A stretch of 35,566 nucleotides of DNA from a bacterium (GTDB lineage: Bacteria > Bacteroidota > Bacteroidia > Bacteroidales > Bacteroidaceae), in contig SFQP01000010.1 in the NCBI GenBank assembly GCA_004562975.1, positions 1 to 35,566 on the forward strand. The letters are read 5' to 3'. Positions 1 to 8,898 of this stretch are shown in pieces; within the stretch, counting starts at the first letter, position 1, and the number at the start of each line of letters is the position of its first letter. The notes beneath the pieces were generated by a model that was not told where the DNA came from, ran no database searches, and saw nothing but the letters and a program-made list of their open reading frames with translations. The position numbers and the translations under genes were made by a program.

Positions 1-575
1 CAGTTGCAGGTCGGTGCGCGCCTCCGTGTAAAGGCGAAGCCGGTAGCGGGCGGCGGCCCTCACGAAACGGGCACGGCGGTACACGTCGTCGGCCACCCCG
101 AGGGCGGTTTCGCGGTTGAGCAACACGCTGGCATCTTCCTCGGCCTCGCGCAGCAAGCCGGAGCGCAACTCGGCCTCGGCACGGGCCAACCGCGCGTCAT
201 AGTACAGGGGATAGTCCTTGATGAGGGGATTGAGCTGGGCTATGGCATCGGCATACTTTAAGCGAGCCAGTTCTATCAGGGCGAGGTTGTAGCGCACCAC
301 GTGGTTGCCGGGTGCCTCGGGGCGGAGTTTGAGTGCGAGGCGGAAACGCCTTTCGGCCTCATCGAGCGAGTCGGTGCTCAAGGCGTTGAAGGCCCGGCGC
401 AAGTGGTCGACATAGGCCAGCGAGTCCTTGCGCGCCACTTCGGCCATGCGCTGCTCATCGCGGTAGTCCTCCACGGTTTTGCCGCGCACGCCTCCGCCGG
501 GATTCAAGCCGATGATGGTCTGAGCCGGAAGGAGGGAAGCGCACAGCGAAAGGAGGAACAGAAAAAGGAACTTCA
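1..575 (-). CDS. Exported repeat protein, probably TPR-like (partial, C-terminus outside window)
   Basis: Open minus-strand frame from the ATG at 573-575 to the window edge without a stop, about 191 codons. It starts with a signal peptide (MKFLFLFLLSLCASLLPAQ), so the protein is probably periplasmic or envelope-located. After it come alternating amphipathic helices rich in Ala, Leu, Arg, Asp and Tyr, with segments such as LDEAERRFRLALKLRPEA and LKYADAIAQLNPLIKDYP. These have the spacing and A/Y/P pattern of tetratricopeptide repeats. I recognise the fold type only; substrate and partners cannot be named. It lies 179 bp downstream of maeB on the same strand, with no clear terminator between them, so read-through is possible. 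Confidence 0.75.
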
Positions 576-754
576 TGAATCGGGGATTACAGAAGACAGA
601 GAGAAAAGGAGTGTCGGGGAAAAAAGAATCCGGCTCCTCCTGCACCGCACGCCACCCTGACGATGGTTGCCTGAGAAGTGGGTGTGCGGGACACGAGTGC
701 CGGTGGAGAGGCGGGCCTTCGCCCTTTCGGGAAAAGGCCCTGCACTCCCGAGGG

Positions 755-3040
755 TCAGGATTTCTTTACTTGTTCCACGATGGCATCGATGACAGCCACG
801 GCGGTGATGTTCACGATGTCGCGGACGGAACATTCAAAGTCGGTGAAGTGAATGGGTTTGTTCAGTCCCATCTGGATGGGACCGACCACCTCGCCTTCTT
901 CGTAAAGGGCCTTGATGATTTTATACGAAGAGTTGGCTGCCGACAGGTTGGGGAACACCAGTGTGTTCACATCCATGCCCTTGATGGTGTTGAAGGGATA
1001 TTTTTCATCGCGCAGCTCTTTGTCCATGGCAAAGTTGAGCTGCATTTCCCCGTCAATGGCCAAATCGGGAAATTCGCGGTGCATGCGCTCGATGACGTGC
1101 TGCACCCGTTCGGCACTGCCTTCCGTGTCGGTACCGAAGTTGGAGTAGGACAGCATGGCAATGGTCGGTGTGCGGTTGAAGAAGCGCACCGTAGAAGCCG
1201 AAAGGCGGGCTATGTCGTAGAGCGTGTCCTCGTCGGGATGGCGGTTGATGAGTGTATCGGCCACAAAGAGAATACCTTTTTTCGTATTGATGAGGTGCAT
1301 CGTGCCGAAGTGCTTGTAACCCGGGCGAATGCCGATTACTTCATTGGCCACCTTGATGGTGTTGGAGTACTTGGTGTACAGACCGGTGATGAAGGCATCG
1401 GCCTCACCCGTCTCGACCATCATCATGCCGAAATAGTTGCGTTCGTACATCTTGTCCTCCGCCTCCTGCGGCGTGTAGCCCTTGCGTTCCATCTTCTGGG
1501 CAAACAGTTGTGCGTAACGGTGGCGGCGTTCGTTCTGGGTGTCGTTGCGGAGATTGAGGATTTCGATGCCGTCGAGGTTGAGTTTGAGTTCTTCGGCAAT
1601 CTTGTGGATTTGCACATCGTTGCCCAGCAGCACGGGGAAGCAGATGCCCTCCTCTTTGGCGCGTACGGCGGCTTCGAGCATCGTGGGGTGGGTTCCTTCG
1701 GCGAATACCACGCGCTTGGGGTTGGAGCGTGCGGTGTCGTAGAGGTTCTGGGTGAACTTCGACTCCTGTCCCATGAGCTCGCGCAGCCCCTGACGATAGG
1801 CTTTCCAGTCGGTGATGGGTTTGCGTGCCACGCCGCTGTCCATGGCAGCCTTGGCCACGGCCATGGAGACCTCGGTGATGAGTCGGGGGTCGACGGGCTT
1901 GGGTATGAAGTAGTCGGGGCCGAAGGTGAAGTTGCGCACGTGGTAAGCGCGGTTCACGATGTCGGGCACGGGACGGCGGGCCAGGTCGGCGATGGCGCGG
2001 ACGGCGGCCATTTTCATTTCCTCGTTGATGGCGCGTGCAGCAGTGTCAAGTGCGCCACGGAAGATGTAGGGAAAACCGATGACGTTGTTGATTTGGTTGG
2101 GATAGTCGGTGCGCCCGGTGCTCATCAGCACGTCGGGACGGGCGGCCATGGCATCTTCGTAAGAAATTTCAGGCACGGGATTGGCCAGGGCGAAGATGAT
2201 GGGGTTGGAAGCCATGGAGCGCACCATGTCCTGCGTCAGTACGTTACCCTTCGACAGACCCACAAACACATCGGCCCCGTTGACGGCCTCGGCCAGGGTA
2301 TGCACGTCGGTGCGGTGGGTGGCAAATTCGCGTTTCTGTTCGTTGAGGTTTTCGCGGTCGGCGGTGATGACGCCCTTGGAGTCGAGCATGACCACGTTTT
2401 CGTGCTTCGCACCGAAAGCACAGTAGAGGCGGGTGCAGGAGATGGCGGCTGCGCCGGCACCGTTCACCACAATTTTGGCATCTTCTATCTTCTTGCCGGC
2501 CACAAGGAGGGCATTAAGCAAGCCGGCCGCCGAGATGATGGCCGTGCCGTGCTGGTCGTCGTGCATGACGGGTATGTCGAGCTCTGCCTTCAGGCGACGC
2601 TCTATCTCAAAGCACTCGGGTGCCTTGATATCCTCGAGGTTGATGCCGCCGAAGGTGGGCGCAATGGCCTTGACCGCTGAAATGAATTTCTCCGGGTCTT
2701 TCTCGTCCACCTCGATGTCGAATGCGTCGACACCGGCGTAGATTTTGAACAAGAGGCTCTTTCCTTCCATCACGGGCTTGCCGCTCATAGCACCGATGTC
2801 GCCCAGTCCGAGCACGGCAGTTCCGTTGGAGATGACGGCCACGAGGTTTCCCTTGTTGGTGTAGCGGTAAGCGTCCTGCGGGTTCTGCTGTATTTCAAGA
2901 CAAGGCTCGGCCACGCCGGGGGAATAAGCCAATGAAAGGTCGGTTTGGGTGCGGTAGGGCTTGGTGGGCACTACTTCGATTTTTCCGGGCTTGCCCATTT
3001 CGTGATAGTGAAGGGCAGCCTCTTTTGTTATCTTGACCAT
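755..3040 (-). CDS. maeB: NADP-dependent malic enzyme with C-terminal phosphotransacetylase-like domain
   Basis: 761 residues from the ATG at 3038-3040 ([20 protein letters not shown]). An earlier in-frame ATG at 3124 would add 28 residues, but these lie across the promoter -7 box, so I reject it. Residues about 15-150 match the malic enzyme N-domain ([15 protein letters not shown]). Residues about 160-420 are the NADP-binding domain, with the Rossmann stretch [12 protein letters not shown]. Residues about 430-761 resemble phosphate acetyl/butyryltransferase ([23 protein letters not shown]). This MaeB layout and length of about 760 residues are normal for Bacteroidota. The enzyme decarboxylates malate to pyruvate and makes NADPH in the cytosol. 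In MaeB proteins the PTA-like part is generally regulatory (acetyl-CoA inhibition) rather than catalytic. It appears monocistronic with its own promoter. Confidence 0.95.
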   Translation of the reverse strand: MVKITKEAALHYHEMGKPGKIEVVPTKPYRTQTDLSLAYSPGVAEPCLEIQQNPQDAYRYTNKGNLVAVISNGTAVLGLGDIGAMSGKPVMEGKSLLFKIYAGVDAFDIEVDEKDPEKFISAVKAIAPTFGGINLEDIKAPECFEIERRLKAELDIPVMHDDQHGTAIISAAGLLNALLVAGKKIEDAKIVVNGAGAAAISCTRLYCAFGAKHENVVMLDSKGVITADRENLNEQKREFATHRTDVHTLAEAVNGADVFVGLSKGNVLTQDMVRSMASNPIIFALANPVPEISYEDAMAARPDVLMSTGRTDYPNQINNVIGFPYIFRGALDTAARAINEEMKMAAVRAIADLARRPVPDIVNRAYHVRNFTFGPDYFIPKPVDPRLITEVSMAVAKAAMDSGVARKPITDWKAYRQGLRELMGQESKFTQNLYDTARSNPKRVVFAEGTHPTMLEAAVRAKEEGICFPVLLGNDVQIHKIAEELKLNLDGIEILNLRNDTQNERRHRYAQLFAQKMERKGYTPQEAEDKMYERNYFGMMMVETGEADAFITGLYTKYSNTIKVANEVIGIRPGYKHFGTMHLINTKKGILFVADTLINRHPDEDTLYDIARLSASTVRFFNRTPTIAMLSYSNFGTDTEGSAERVQHVIERMHREFPDLAIDGEMQLNFAMDKELRDEKYPFNTIKGMDVNTLVFPNLSAANSSYKIIKALYEEGEVVGPIQMGLNKPIHFTDFECSVRDIVNITAVAVIDAIVEQVKKS

Positions 3041-3090
3041 GGAGTAATATTGAAGTGTTTTGTTGTTTGTTTTTGGTTTGGTTTCGGCAG

Positions 3091-3125
3091 CAAAAGTACG
3101 TATTTCTGCCAAGGGAGAACGCAAA
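3091..3125 (-). promoter_or_regulatory. Promoter of maeB (Bacteroidota -7/-33 type)
   Basis: On the minus strand TACTTTTG (3091-3098) matches the Bacteroidota -7 consensus TAnnTTTG exactly. A TTTG at 3122-3125 could be the -33 element, although the 23-bp spacing is slightly longer than the usual 19-21. The box ends about 50 bp upstream of the maeB ATG. Confidence 0.6.
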
Positions 3126-3138
3126 GGTCTCAGAAATG

Positions 3139-3624
3139 TCAGAAGCGATAGGTCAGCGTAACGCCGATGTTGCGGAAGCCACGGTCTATGATGTCGAGAT
3201 CATCGCCGAGATTGAAGGCCACCATGGGGCGGTAGTCCACACCGAAGGTGAGGGGGATGTCTTTCAGGGTGAAGCCGAAGCCCAGGGTGCCGACCGGCCC
3301 CAGAAACATGCCGTCGTGTTCTTGATGGTCGTAGAAGCCTACGCCCGCACCGAAGCCGCCCCAGAATTTCCAGGTGGCAAAGTTCGGTGTCCAGTTGGGC
3401 CACTGCCGAATATTCCAGTTGTATACGCCTTGAAGGGCGAAGCCTTCGTCGAGGTTGAACAAACCGGCAGTGATGTCGAGGAAGTTCTTTTTATTAAAGT
3501 GGTACTGATACTCCAAATCGGAAGTTGATCCGCCAAAGTGTATACCGATGGCGTGCGGAGTGCTTTGTGCCTGCGCCGAAAGGGAGGCAAAGCACACAAA
3601 AAGGGAAAACAAAATTTTTTTCAT
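3139..3624 (-). CDS. Small outer-membrane beta-barrel protein
   Basis: 161 residues starting at MKKILFSLFVCFASLSAQAQ (ATG 3622-3624), a typical signal peptide ending AQAQ. A start 10 codons upstream is possible but would put residues before the signal peptide. The mature part is Gly- and aromatic-rich with alternating beta-strand patterns (FWGGFGAGVGFYDHQ, GTLGFGFTLKDIPLTFGVDYRP) and ends in Tyr-Arg-Phe. A terminal aromatic residue is typical of outer-membrane barrels. Its size suggests a barrel of about eight strands. I cannot assign substrate or function; it could be structural or a small porin-like protein. It lies 98 bp upstream of maeB on the same strand but maeB has its own promoter box. 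Confidence 0.8.
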   Translation of the reverse strand: MKKILFSLFVCFASLSAQAQSTPHAIGIHFGGSTSDLEYQYHFNKKNFLDITAGLFNLDEGFALQGVYNWNIRQWPNWTPNFATWKFWGGFGAGVGFYDHQEHDGMFLGPVGTLGFGFTLKDIPLTFGVDYRPMVAFNLGDDLDIIDRGFRNIGVTLTYRF

Positions 3625-3700
3625 ACGTGTAAAGGATTGTCGGTTAGACTGCAAGAATTATGAAAAGCGGCTGTCGCACGGGGCACAGTCGGCGATGGGG

Positions 3701-3708
3701 CAAAAATA
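3701..3708 (-). promoter_or_regulatory. -7 box of the small beta-barrel protein gene
   Basis: TATTTTTG on the minus strand matches TAnnTTTG about 77 bp upstream of the ATG at 3624. I see no clear -33 TTTG at the right distance. Confidence 0.4.
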
Positions 3709-3781
3709 CGGGCTTTTCGTGATTTTATCGGCATGAATAAACGTAAAGAATGTTGATTTTGGTTTCAGAAAGGGCGTATAA

Positions 3782-3821
3782 AAGTCAAAAAAGCCGGATT
3801 TCGTGGGTGAAATCCGGCTTT
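3782..3821 (-). terminator. Intrinsic terminator after argD
   Basis: A perfect 13-bp inverted repeat (3790-3802 with 3809-3821, arm AAAGCCGGATTTC) has a 6-nt loop. On the minus strand it is followed by TTTGACTTTT. It lies 20 bp past the argD stop, so it most likely ends the arginine transcript. The U-rich arm ends could also let it work weakly in the other direction. Confidence 0.85.
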
Positions 3822-3841
3822 AGAAAGTATGGTTGCGCCTT

Positions 3842-4969
3842 TCAGGCTTGTAGGCGGCGGAGTGCCTCGGCTGCCTCGTCGAGCGTGAGCGTCAGGGGCG
3901 GGAGCAGGCGCAGGATGTTGGTGGATGCGGCACCGGTGAACACGTGCTGCTCATGCACTAGTCGGTTTCGGAACTCCTTGATGGGCGCATCGAACTCCAC
4001 GCCTATCATCAGTCCTTCGCCGCGCACGTCGGTGATGTGCGGGTTGTGCTGTTGCCACTCCCGGAGACCGTCCAGGAGGAAACGTCCCACGGTGGAGGCG
4101 TTCTCCACTAGCTTTTCGTTTTCCATCACGTCGAGCACGGCCAACGCTGCCGTGCAGGCCAGATGATTACCGCCGAAGGTGGTGCCCAGCATGCCATAAG
4201 TGGCTTCAAAATGTGGAGCTATGAGCACAGCTCCCATGGGAAATCCGTTGCCGATGCCCTTGGCACAGGTGATGAGGTCGGGCTTCACGCCCAAATGTTG
4301 GTGAGCGAAGAAACGGCCTGAGCGACCGTAGCCGCATTGTATCTCGTCGCAGATGAGCACGGTGCCGGTTTCGTCGCACAGGCGGCGGAGTCCCTGCATA
4401 AACTCCGGGGTTGCCATGCGGATGCCGCCCACTCCCTGTATGCACTCCACGATGACAGCGGCCACATCGCCCTTCTGCAACTCGGCCTCGAAGGCTTGCA
4501 AATCGTTCAAGGGAAGAAATGTAACGTGTCCGTTGTTGTTGATGGGTGCCACGATGCGCGGATTATCGGTGGCCTCCACGGCGAGCGAGGTTCGGCCGTG
4601 AAAAGCTTTGCAGGCCGCCAGCACGCGCTTGCGCCCCGTGAGGAAAGAGGCGAGCTTCAGGGCATTTTCGTTGGCCTCAGCTCCGGAATTGATGAGAAAG
4701 AGCTGATAGTCGGGGTAACCGCAGAGGCGGCCCAAGCGTTCGGCGAGTTGTTCCTGCAAGTCGTTGACCACGGAGTTGGAATAGAAGCCCAGCGTTTGCA
4801 ACTGCTGCTGTAGTTTCTCCACATAGTGGGGATGGCAGTGGCCGATACTGATAACGGCGTGTCCACCGTAAAGGTCGAGATATTCTTGTCCTTTGTCGTC
4901 CCACACATGGCAGCCCCGGCCTTTGACTATGTTGATGTCGAAAAGAGGATATACGGGAAATAAATTCAT
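3842..4969 (-). CDS. argD: Acetylornithine (or succinylornithine) aminotransferase
   Basis: 375 residues, class III PLP-dependent aminotransferase. The PLP lysine is K237 in LITCAKGIGNGFPMGAV. Other hallmarks are LINSGAEANENALKLA (about 93-107), FHGRTSLAVEAT (about 123-134) and ICDEIQCGYGRSG (about 206-218). It transfers the amino group of glutamate to N-acylglutamate semialdehyde, the fourth step of ornithine synthesis. In Bacteroides the pathway is known to run on N-succinyl rather than N-acetyl intermediates, so the real substrate may be N-succinylglutamate semialdehyde; the sequence alone does not decide this. Last gene of the arg cluster, 49 bp after argC, followed by a strong terminator. 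Confidence 0.93.
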   Translation of the reverse strand: MNLFPVYPLFDINIVKGRGCHVWDDKGQEYLDLYGGHAVISIGHCHPHYVEKLQQQLQTLGFYSNSVVNDLQEQLAERLGRLCGYPDYQLFLINSGAEANENALKLASFLTGRKRVLAACKAFHGRTSLAVEATDNPRIVAPINNNGHVTFLPLNDLQAFEAELQKGDVAAVIVECIQGVGGIRMATPEFMQGLRRLCDETGTVLICDEIQCGYGRSGRFFAHQHLGVKPDLITCAKGIGNGFPMGAVLIAPHFEATYGMLGTTFGGNHLACTAALAVLDVMENEKLVENASTVGRFLLDGLREWQQHNPHITDVRGEGLMIGVEFDAPIKEFRNRLVHEQHVFTGAASTNILRLLPPLTLTLDEAAEALRRLQA

Positions 4970-5018
4970 GGAATGGTAGTTTGAGAAGCGTTACGGGAAG
5001 TGGGAAAACAGACTCGGC

Positions 5019-5987
5019 TCAGAAGGCAACGGGCTTCAGGCGCAGCCCCGTGTCTTCTTCCAGCCCGAACATGAGGTTCATGTTCTGCACCGCCTGTCCG
5101 GAAGCTCCTTTGAGCAGGTTGTCGATGCAGGCCGTGACGAGCAGCTTGTCGCGATGACGCTCGGCGTGCAGCAGACACTTGTTGGTGTTTATCACCTGCT
5201 TCATGTCGAGTGGGCGGTCTACATAATGGGTAAATGCGGCCTCACTGTAGAAGTCGCGATAATATCCTTCGATTTCCTCCAACGGTGCGTCGCAGGCAAT
5301 CACCTCTGTGGCGAAGATGCCGCGCGGGAAGTCGCCCCGGTAGGGAATGAAGTCGATTTCGCCCGCAAAGCCGGGTTGGAGTTGTCGCAGCGACTGTTTG
5401 ATTTCGGGCACATGCTGATGTTCAAATGCCTTATAGATGCTCATGTTTCCCGAACGCCAGGAAAAATGCGTGGTTGCGCCGGGTTTGACACCCGCTCCCG
5501 TTGACCCGGTGATGGCGTTGACGGCTATGTCGCCCTTGAGCAAGCCCGCTTCGGCTAAGGGGAGGAGCCCGAGCTGGATACAAGTGGCAAAGCAACCGGG
5601 ATTGGCCACGTGGAGCGCGCCGCACAGCTGTGAGCGATTGAGTTCGGGCAGTCCGTAGACGTAGTCGTTGTCCTCAGCCTCCAGCCGGAAGTCCTGCGCC
5701 AAATCGATGATGCGTACGTCGGCCGGAATGTAGTGTTGGCTCAAGAACTGCGTACTCTTGCCGTGTCCGAAGCAGAAGAACACCAGGTCCACGTCGTCAA
5801 AAGGCAACTGGTCGGTAAACCGCAAGTCGGTTTCGCCGTACAGCCCCTCGTGAACGTCGGTCAGCAGGTTGCCGGCGTTGCTTTCGCTGTTGACAAACAC
5901 GATTTCTGCTTCCGGATGGTTGAGCAGGAGGCGGCAGAGCTCGCCGGCGGTGTAGCCGGCGCCGCCTATGATACCTATTCTTATCAT
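5019..5987 (-). CDS. argC: N-acyl-gamma-glutamyl-phosphate reductase
   Basis: 322 residues. The N-terminal Rossmann motif is GIIGGAGYTAGEL (residues 5-17). The catalytic cysteine is C132 in ANPGCFATCIQLGLLPL, and the dimerisation/active-site segment GSTGAGVKPGATTHFSWR follows. It reduces N-acyl-glutamyl phosphate to the semialdehyde with NADPH, the third step of arginine synthesis, in the cytosol. Length is normal for the shorter (type 2-like) Bacteroidota form. It lies between argG and argD on the same strand; the 199-bp gap to argG holds unusual inverted repeats. The substrate acyl group may be succinyl, as in Bacteroides. Confidence 0.94.
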   Translation of the reverse strand: MIRIGIIGGAGYTAGELCRLLLNHPEAEIVFVNSESNAGNLLTDVHEGLYGETDLRFTDQLPFDDVDLVFFCFGHGKSTQFLSQHYIPADVRIIDLAQDFRLEAEDNDYVYGLPELNRSQLCGALHVANPGCFATCIQLGLLPLAEAGLLKGDIAVNAITGSTGAGVKPGATTHFSWRSGNMSIYKAFEHQHVPEIKQSLRQLQPGFAGEIDFIPYRGDFPRGIFATEVIACDAPLEEIEGYYRDFYSEAAFTHYVDRPLDMKQVINTNKCLLHAERHRDKLLVTACIDNLLKGASGQAVQNMNLMFGLEEDTGLRLKPVAF

Positions 5988-5998
5988 AATAAGTTTCA

Positions 5999-6090
5999 GA
6001 GGTTATGAGAGATTAGGTTATAAGGTTATAAAGTATCTCGTCAAGAGGACTAAATCCGCCGCTAACAGTATCATTATAACCTCATAACCT
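5999..6090. repeat. Inverted repeats between argG and argC
   Basis: AGGTTATAAGGTTATAA at 6015-6031 pairs with 6074-6090 over 17 bp with one mismatch, across a 42-nt spacer. A further copy of AGGTTATGAG at 6000-6009 pairs perfectly with 6081-6090. The segment is AT-rich between two GC-rich genes. It could be a small inserted repeat or an operon-internal RNA structure that lowers or protects downstream argC-argD mRNA. No run of U follows, so it is not a typical terminator. Confidence 0.7.
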
Positions 6091-6120
6091 GAGAGCGAAG
6101 CGAGCATCACCTTATAATCT

Positions 6121-6147
6121 TCAACTTTCTGAAGTTCAGAAAGTTGA
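6121..6147. repeat. 12-bp perfect hairpin after argG
   Basis: TCAACTTTCTGA (6121-6132) and its exact complement (6136-6147) are separated by only 3 nt. It begins 40 bp beyond the argG stop. In minus-strand RNA it forms a stable stem without a following U-run, so mRNA stabilisation or processing is more likely than termination. Confidence 0.7.
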
Positions 6148-6186
6148 ATCACCATATATATTAAGGAGTCAGCGGATGAGCGGAAA

Positions 6187-7380
6187 TCAGTCTTCGGAAT
6201 GGTTGGCGTAGAACACTCGGAGGGGTGTGCTGAGCACCTTGATGAACCCCTTGGCATCGTCTGCCGTCCAGCCCTTCTGCGTTTCGCCGTATTCGCCGAA
6301 CTTCGTCTTGACGAGGTCGTCGGGACTGTCCACGCCCACGGTGCTGAAACCGAGGGGGCGCAGCTGCAGGATAGCCGTGCCGTTGACATGGCGCTGCGAG
6401 CTGGTGAGCATGGCCTCAATGTCGCGCATCACGGGTTCGAGGTACTGGCTTTCGTGAAGGAACATGCCGTACCAGTTGGCCACCTGATCCTTCCAATATT
6501 GCTGCCACTTGGACAGTGTGTACTTCTCAAGGAAGCGGTGTGCGCCGATGATGAGTGCGGGTGCGGCGGCCTCAAATCCCACGCGTCCCTTGATGCCAAT
6601 AATTGTATCGCCCACGTGCATATCACGGCCAATGCCGTAGGCTGCGCCGATTTCCTCCACCTTGCGGATGGCCTCGATGGGGTCGTCGTAGCGCACCCCG
6701 TTGATGGCCTTCAACTCGCCGTGTTCAAAAGTCAGCCGCAGTTCTTCCGTGCCGTCTTTGGTCACTTGTTTGAGATAAGCCTCCTCGGGAAGTCCCTGAG
6801 TGGAGTCCAATATCTCACCGCCGCAGATGCTGGTGCCCCAGATGCCTACGTTGTAGGAATATTTCAGCTTGGCGAAGTCGGCATTGAAGCCATGGGCGTT
6901 GAGGTAGTCCACCTCTTCCTTACGGCTCAGATTGCCGTCGCGCGTGAGGGTGATGATTTCCATGTCGGGGCACATGACGAGGAAAGTCATGTCGAACCGC
7001 ACCTGGTCGTTGCCGGCTCCCGTGGAACCGTGGGCGATGGCATCGGCTCCGATTTCCTTGGCGTAACGCGCAATGGCCATGCCCTGGAAAATACGTTCGG
7101 ACGACACGGAGATGGGGTAGACATTGTTGCGCAGCACGTTGCCGTAGACCATGAACTTGAGGCTCTTCTCGTAGTATTCGTGGGTAACATCGAGCGTCAC
7201 GTACTGCTTTGCGCCCAACTTGTAGGCGTTTTCTTCGTTGGTCTTGAGTTGTTCTTCGCTAAAGCCACCGGTGTTGGCACAGGCGGCATACACTTCGTAG
7301 CCTTTTTCCTTGGCCAAATACATTACGGTGTAAGAGGTATCCAGACCGCCGCTGAAGGCGACCACAACTTTCTTTTTCAT
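6187..7380 (-). CDS. argG: Argininosuccinate synthase
   Basis: 397 residues beginning MKKKVVVAFSGGLDTSYTVM; the ATP-binding P-loop-like motif AFSGGLDTS spans residues 8-16. Further family segments are GSTGAGNDQVRFD and the ISVSSERIFQG region. It joins citrulline and aspartate, using ATP, to give argininosuccinate, the penultimate step of arginine synthesis. Length is typical (about 400). It follows the GNAT gene by 106 bp and precedes argC, all minus strand, so co-transcription is likely, although the flanking gaps are longer than in a tight operon. No defect seen. Confidence 0.96.
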   Translation of the reverse strand: MKKKVVVAFSGGLDTSYTVMYLAKEKGYEVYAACANTGGFSEEQLKTNEENAYKLGAKQYVTLDVTHEYYEKSLKFMVYGNVLRNNVYPISVSSERIFQGMAIARYAKEIGADAIAHGSTGAGNDQVRFDMTFLVMCPDMEIITLTRDGNLSRKEEVDYLNAHGFNADFAKLKYSYNVGIWGTSICGGEILDSTQGLPEEAYLKQVTKDGTEELRLTFEHGELKAINGVRYDDPIEAIRKVEEIGAAYGIGRDMHVGDTIIGIKGRVGFEAAAPALIIGAHRFLEKYTLSKWQQYWKDQVANWYGMFLHESQYLEPVMRDIEAMLTSSQRHVNGTAILQLRPLGFSTVGVDSPDDLVKTKFGEYGETQKGWTADDAKGFIKVLSTPLRVFYANHSED

Positions 7381-7486
7381 GGGAATAATTTGTTGGGATG
7401 GAGATGGAGGGGATGATGGGAAATGGGGGATGGCGACGTGGCCGCAGGCCGGGCTTCGCCGCGCGGCTCACAGGGCCTAAGGCTCG

Positions 7487-8119
7487 CTATGCCTGCTCGT
7501 TTTCGCGGATAAAGTCGAGCACGTCCTGTGGGATTTCCACGGGTAGGGGCTTGCCGGGATGGCGTTCGGGATCGAAGAGCATACCGGTGCAGACGCAGTA
7601 CTTGCGTCCGGTGCGCGCCAACACGTCGCAGTTGATGCAGCAGGGATCTTCGGGGGTGCCGCAGCCTTTCCAATACTCTTCGTCCTGCGTCAGTTCGCTG
7701 AAAGGCACTGGCACGTAGCCCAGGGAGGTGTTGATGCGCATCACCGCGCCCGAACTGGTGAGCCCGAATATCTTGGCGTGGGGCCAGCGCACACGGCTCA
7801 GCGAAAAGGCCAGCCGCTTGATGCGCGTGGCCAGGTGATGGCCACGGAACTTGGGCACGACAATCAGACCGGAGTTGGCCACGTAGTGCTTGTTCTCCCA
7901 ACTTTCTATGTAGCAGAAGCCGGCAAACTCCTCACCGTAAAGGGCGATGATGGCCTTGCGCTCCTTCATTTTGGTAGCGACGTACTCGTGCGTACGGCTG
8001 GCAATGCCGGAGCCGCGCACCTTGGCGGCGTCGGTAATGGTCTGGAGTATAGTGTCAACGTATTTCTCATGACTTGCATCAGCTACGATAACGCTGATTC
8101 CATCGTTGTATTCTTCCAT
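7487..8119 (-). CDS. GNAT acyltransferase, probable N-acyl (succinyl?) glutamate synthase
   Basis: 210 residues. The central part has a GNAT acyl-CoA-binding signature, VVPKFRGHHLATRI (residues 87-100). The C-terminal part carries six cysteines (C153, C160, C161, C164, C175, C177) in a compact cluster, which looks like a metal-binding or disulfide knot and is unusual for a GNAT domain. It sits between argR and argG. Because Bacteroides arginine synthesis uses N-succinyl intermediates, the gene in this position is a good candidate for the first step, acylation of glutamate. That role is inferred from context and family knowledge, not from a catalytic motif I can read. It could instead be a regulatory or stand-alone acetyltransferase. 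Confidence 0.75.
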   Translation of the reverse strand: MEEYNDGISVIVADASHEKYVDTILQTITDAAKVRGSGIASRTHEYVATKMKERKAIIALYGEEFAGFCYIESWENKHYVANSGLIVVPKFRGHHLATRIKRLAFSLSRVRWPHAKIFGLTSSGAVMRINTSLGYVPVPFSELTQDEEYWKGCGTPEDPCCINCDVLARTGRKYCVCTGMLFDPERHPGKPLPVEIPQDVLDFIRENEQA

Positions 8120-8198
8120 GCAGGGGGTTGATTTGATATAGGGTATGTAATATTTGTGTCAAATTGTCTGTCGGCAGGTGGCGCACAGGCCGCGACGG

Positions 8199-8684
8199 TC
8201 AGAGCAGCAGGCTCTTCACGGCGGGTATCACCGTGGCCAACTCGTCGATAAACTCCTGCCTCTCGGCTTGCTCGCGGATAACAACCATGATGGTGTCGTC
8301 GCCGGCAATGGTGCCCGCCACGGTGGACAGCTGATGACTGTCGATGTCCGATGCCAAACCGCCGGCATAGCCCGGACGGGTGTGGAGCACGGCAAGGGGA
8401 CCGGAAAAGTCAATGGAGAGGAAGCCCGTGTTGCGCAGGTACTGGGGCACCACGTCGGGGCTCACCGTACGCCGATACAGGGGATGGTCGGGCAGGATGT
8501 AACGGTAGCCGTTTTCGCTCAGCACCTTGGCCGCGTGCAACTTGCTCAAGTCGCGCGACAGGGTGGCCTGGGTCACGTCCCATCCGTTGCGGGCGAGTTC
8601 TGTCAATATGTCTTCATGGCTGCCCATGGAGCTGCTGGCCAAAATCACGCGCAGCACTTCCAGCCGTTGCATTCGTTTGCTCAT
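8199..8684 (-). CDS. argR: Arginine repressor ArgR
   Basis: 161 residues from [20 protein letters not shown] (ATG 8682-8684). The longer frame to 8732 would run over the -7 box at 8712-8719, so I reject it. The N-terminal winged helix has the family motif [17 protein letters not shown] (about 38-54). The C-terminal oligomerisation/arginine-binding domain has [12 protein letters not shown] with the paired aspartates that bind arginine. Length fits the family (about 150-160). It heads the arg cluster and probably represses it in response to arginine. The arg genes follow on the same strand at 79 bp. Confidence 0.93.
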   Translation of the reverse strand: MSKRMQRLEVLRVILASSSMGSHEDILTELARNGWDVTQATLSRDLSKLHAAKVLSENGYRYILPDHPLYRRTVSPDVVPQYLRNTGFLSIDFSGPLAVLHTRPGYAGGLASDIDSHQLSTVAGTIAGDDTIMVVIREQAERQEFIDELATVIPAVKSLLL

Positions 8685-8711
8685 AGCTTGGTTTGTTGAG
8701 TTTTGAGGGTG

Positions 8712-8719
8712 CAAATATA
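8712..8719 (-). promoter_or_regulatory. -7 box of argR / arg cluster
   Basis: TATATTTG on the minus strand matches TAnnTTTG exactly and lies 27 bp upstream of the argR ATG, which predicts a short leader. No convincing -33 TTTG is present. Only weak TATTCA-like half sites lie upstream, so I do not call an ArgR operator. Confidence 0.6.
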
Positions 8720-8898
8720 CAATATTACGCAAATCCTAAAGGGTTATTCACGAAAAATGCCAGTTTATTTTAATTTTTCTGCATAAAATAGGAGGAATAT
8801 ACGAAATATATACATTCCTCCCGGATTTTTGAGCGGATGGGGCGGTGTGTGCCGCCGGGTAATGAGGTGCGCCGTTGCGCCGGTTGATCCCGCCAGTG

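Noticed and set aside
713..740. maeB terminator
   Set aside because: GGGCCTT/AAGGCCC forms a hairpin, but no T-run follows on the minus strand, so I do not call it a terminator.
575..2680. Long plus-strand open frame (701 codons) opposite maeB
   Set aside because: It is the antisense shadow of a clear maeB gene. GC-rich codon bias leaves the reverse frame open; its residues (His/Val/Gly-rich) match no family.
6018..6155. 45-codon minus-strand peptide with a hydrophobic C-terminus between argG and argC
   Set aside because: It is built mostly from the inverted repeats and lacks a ribosome-binding site; it reads as repeat translation.
6199..7416. 405-codon plus-strand frame opposite argG
   Set aside because: Shadow of argG, same His/Val/Gly-rich composition, no ribosome-binding site or promoter.
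8733..8898. ArgR operator (ARG box) upstream of argR
   Set aside because: Only isolated TATTCA-like half sites are seen; no palindromic 18-bp box.
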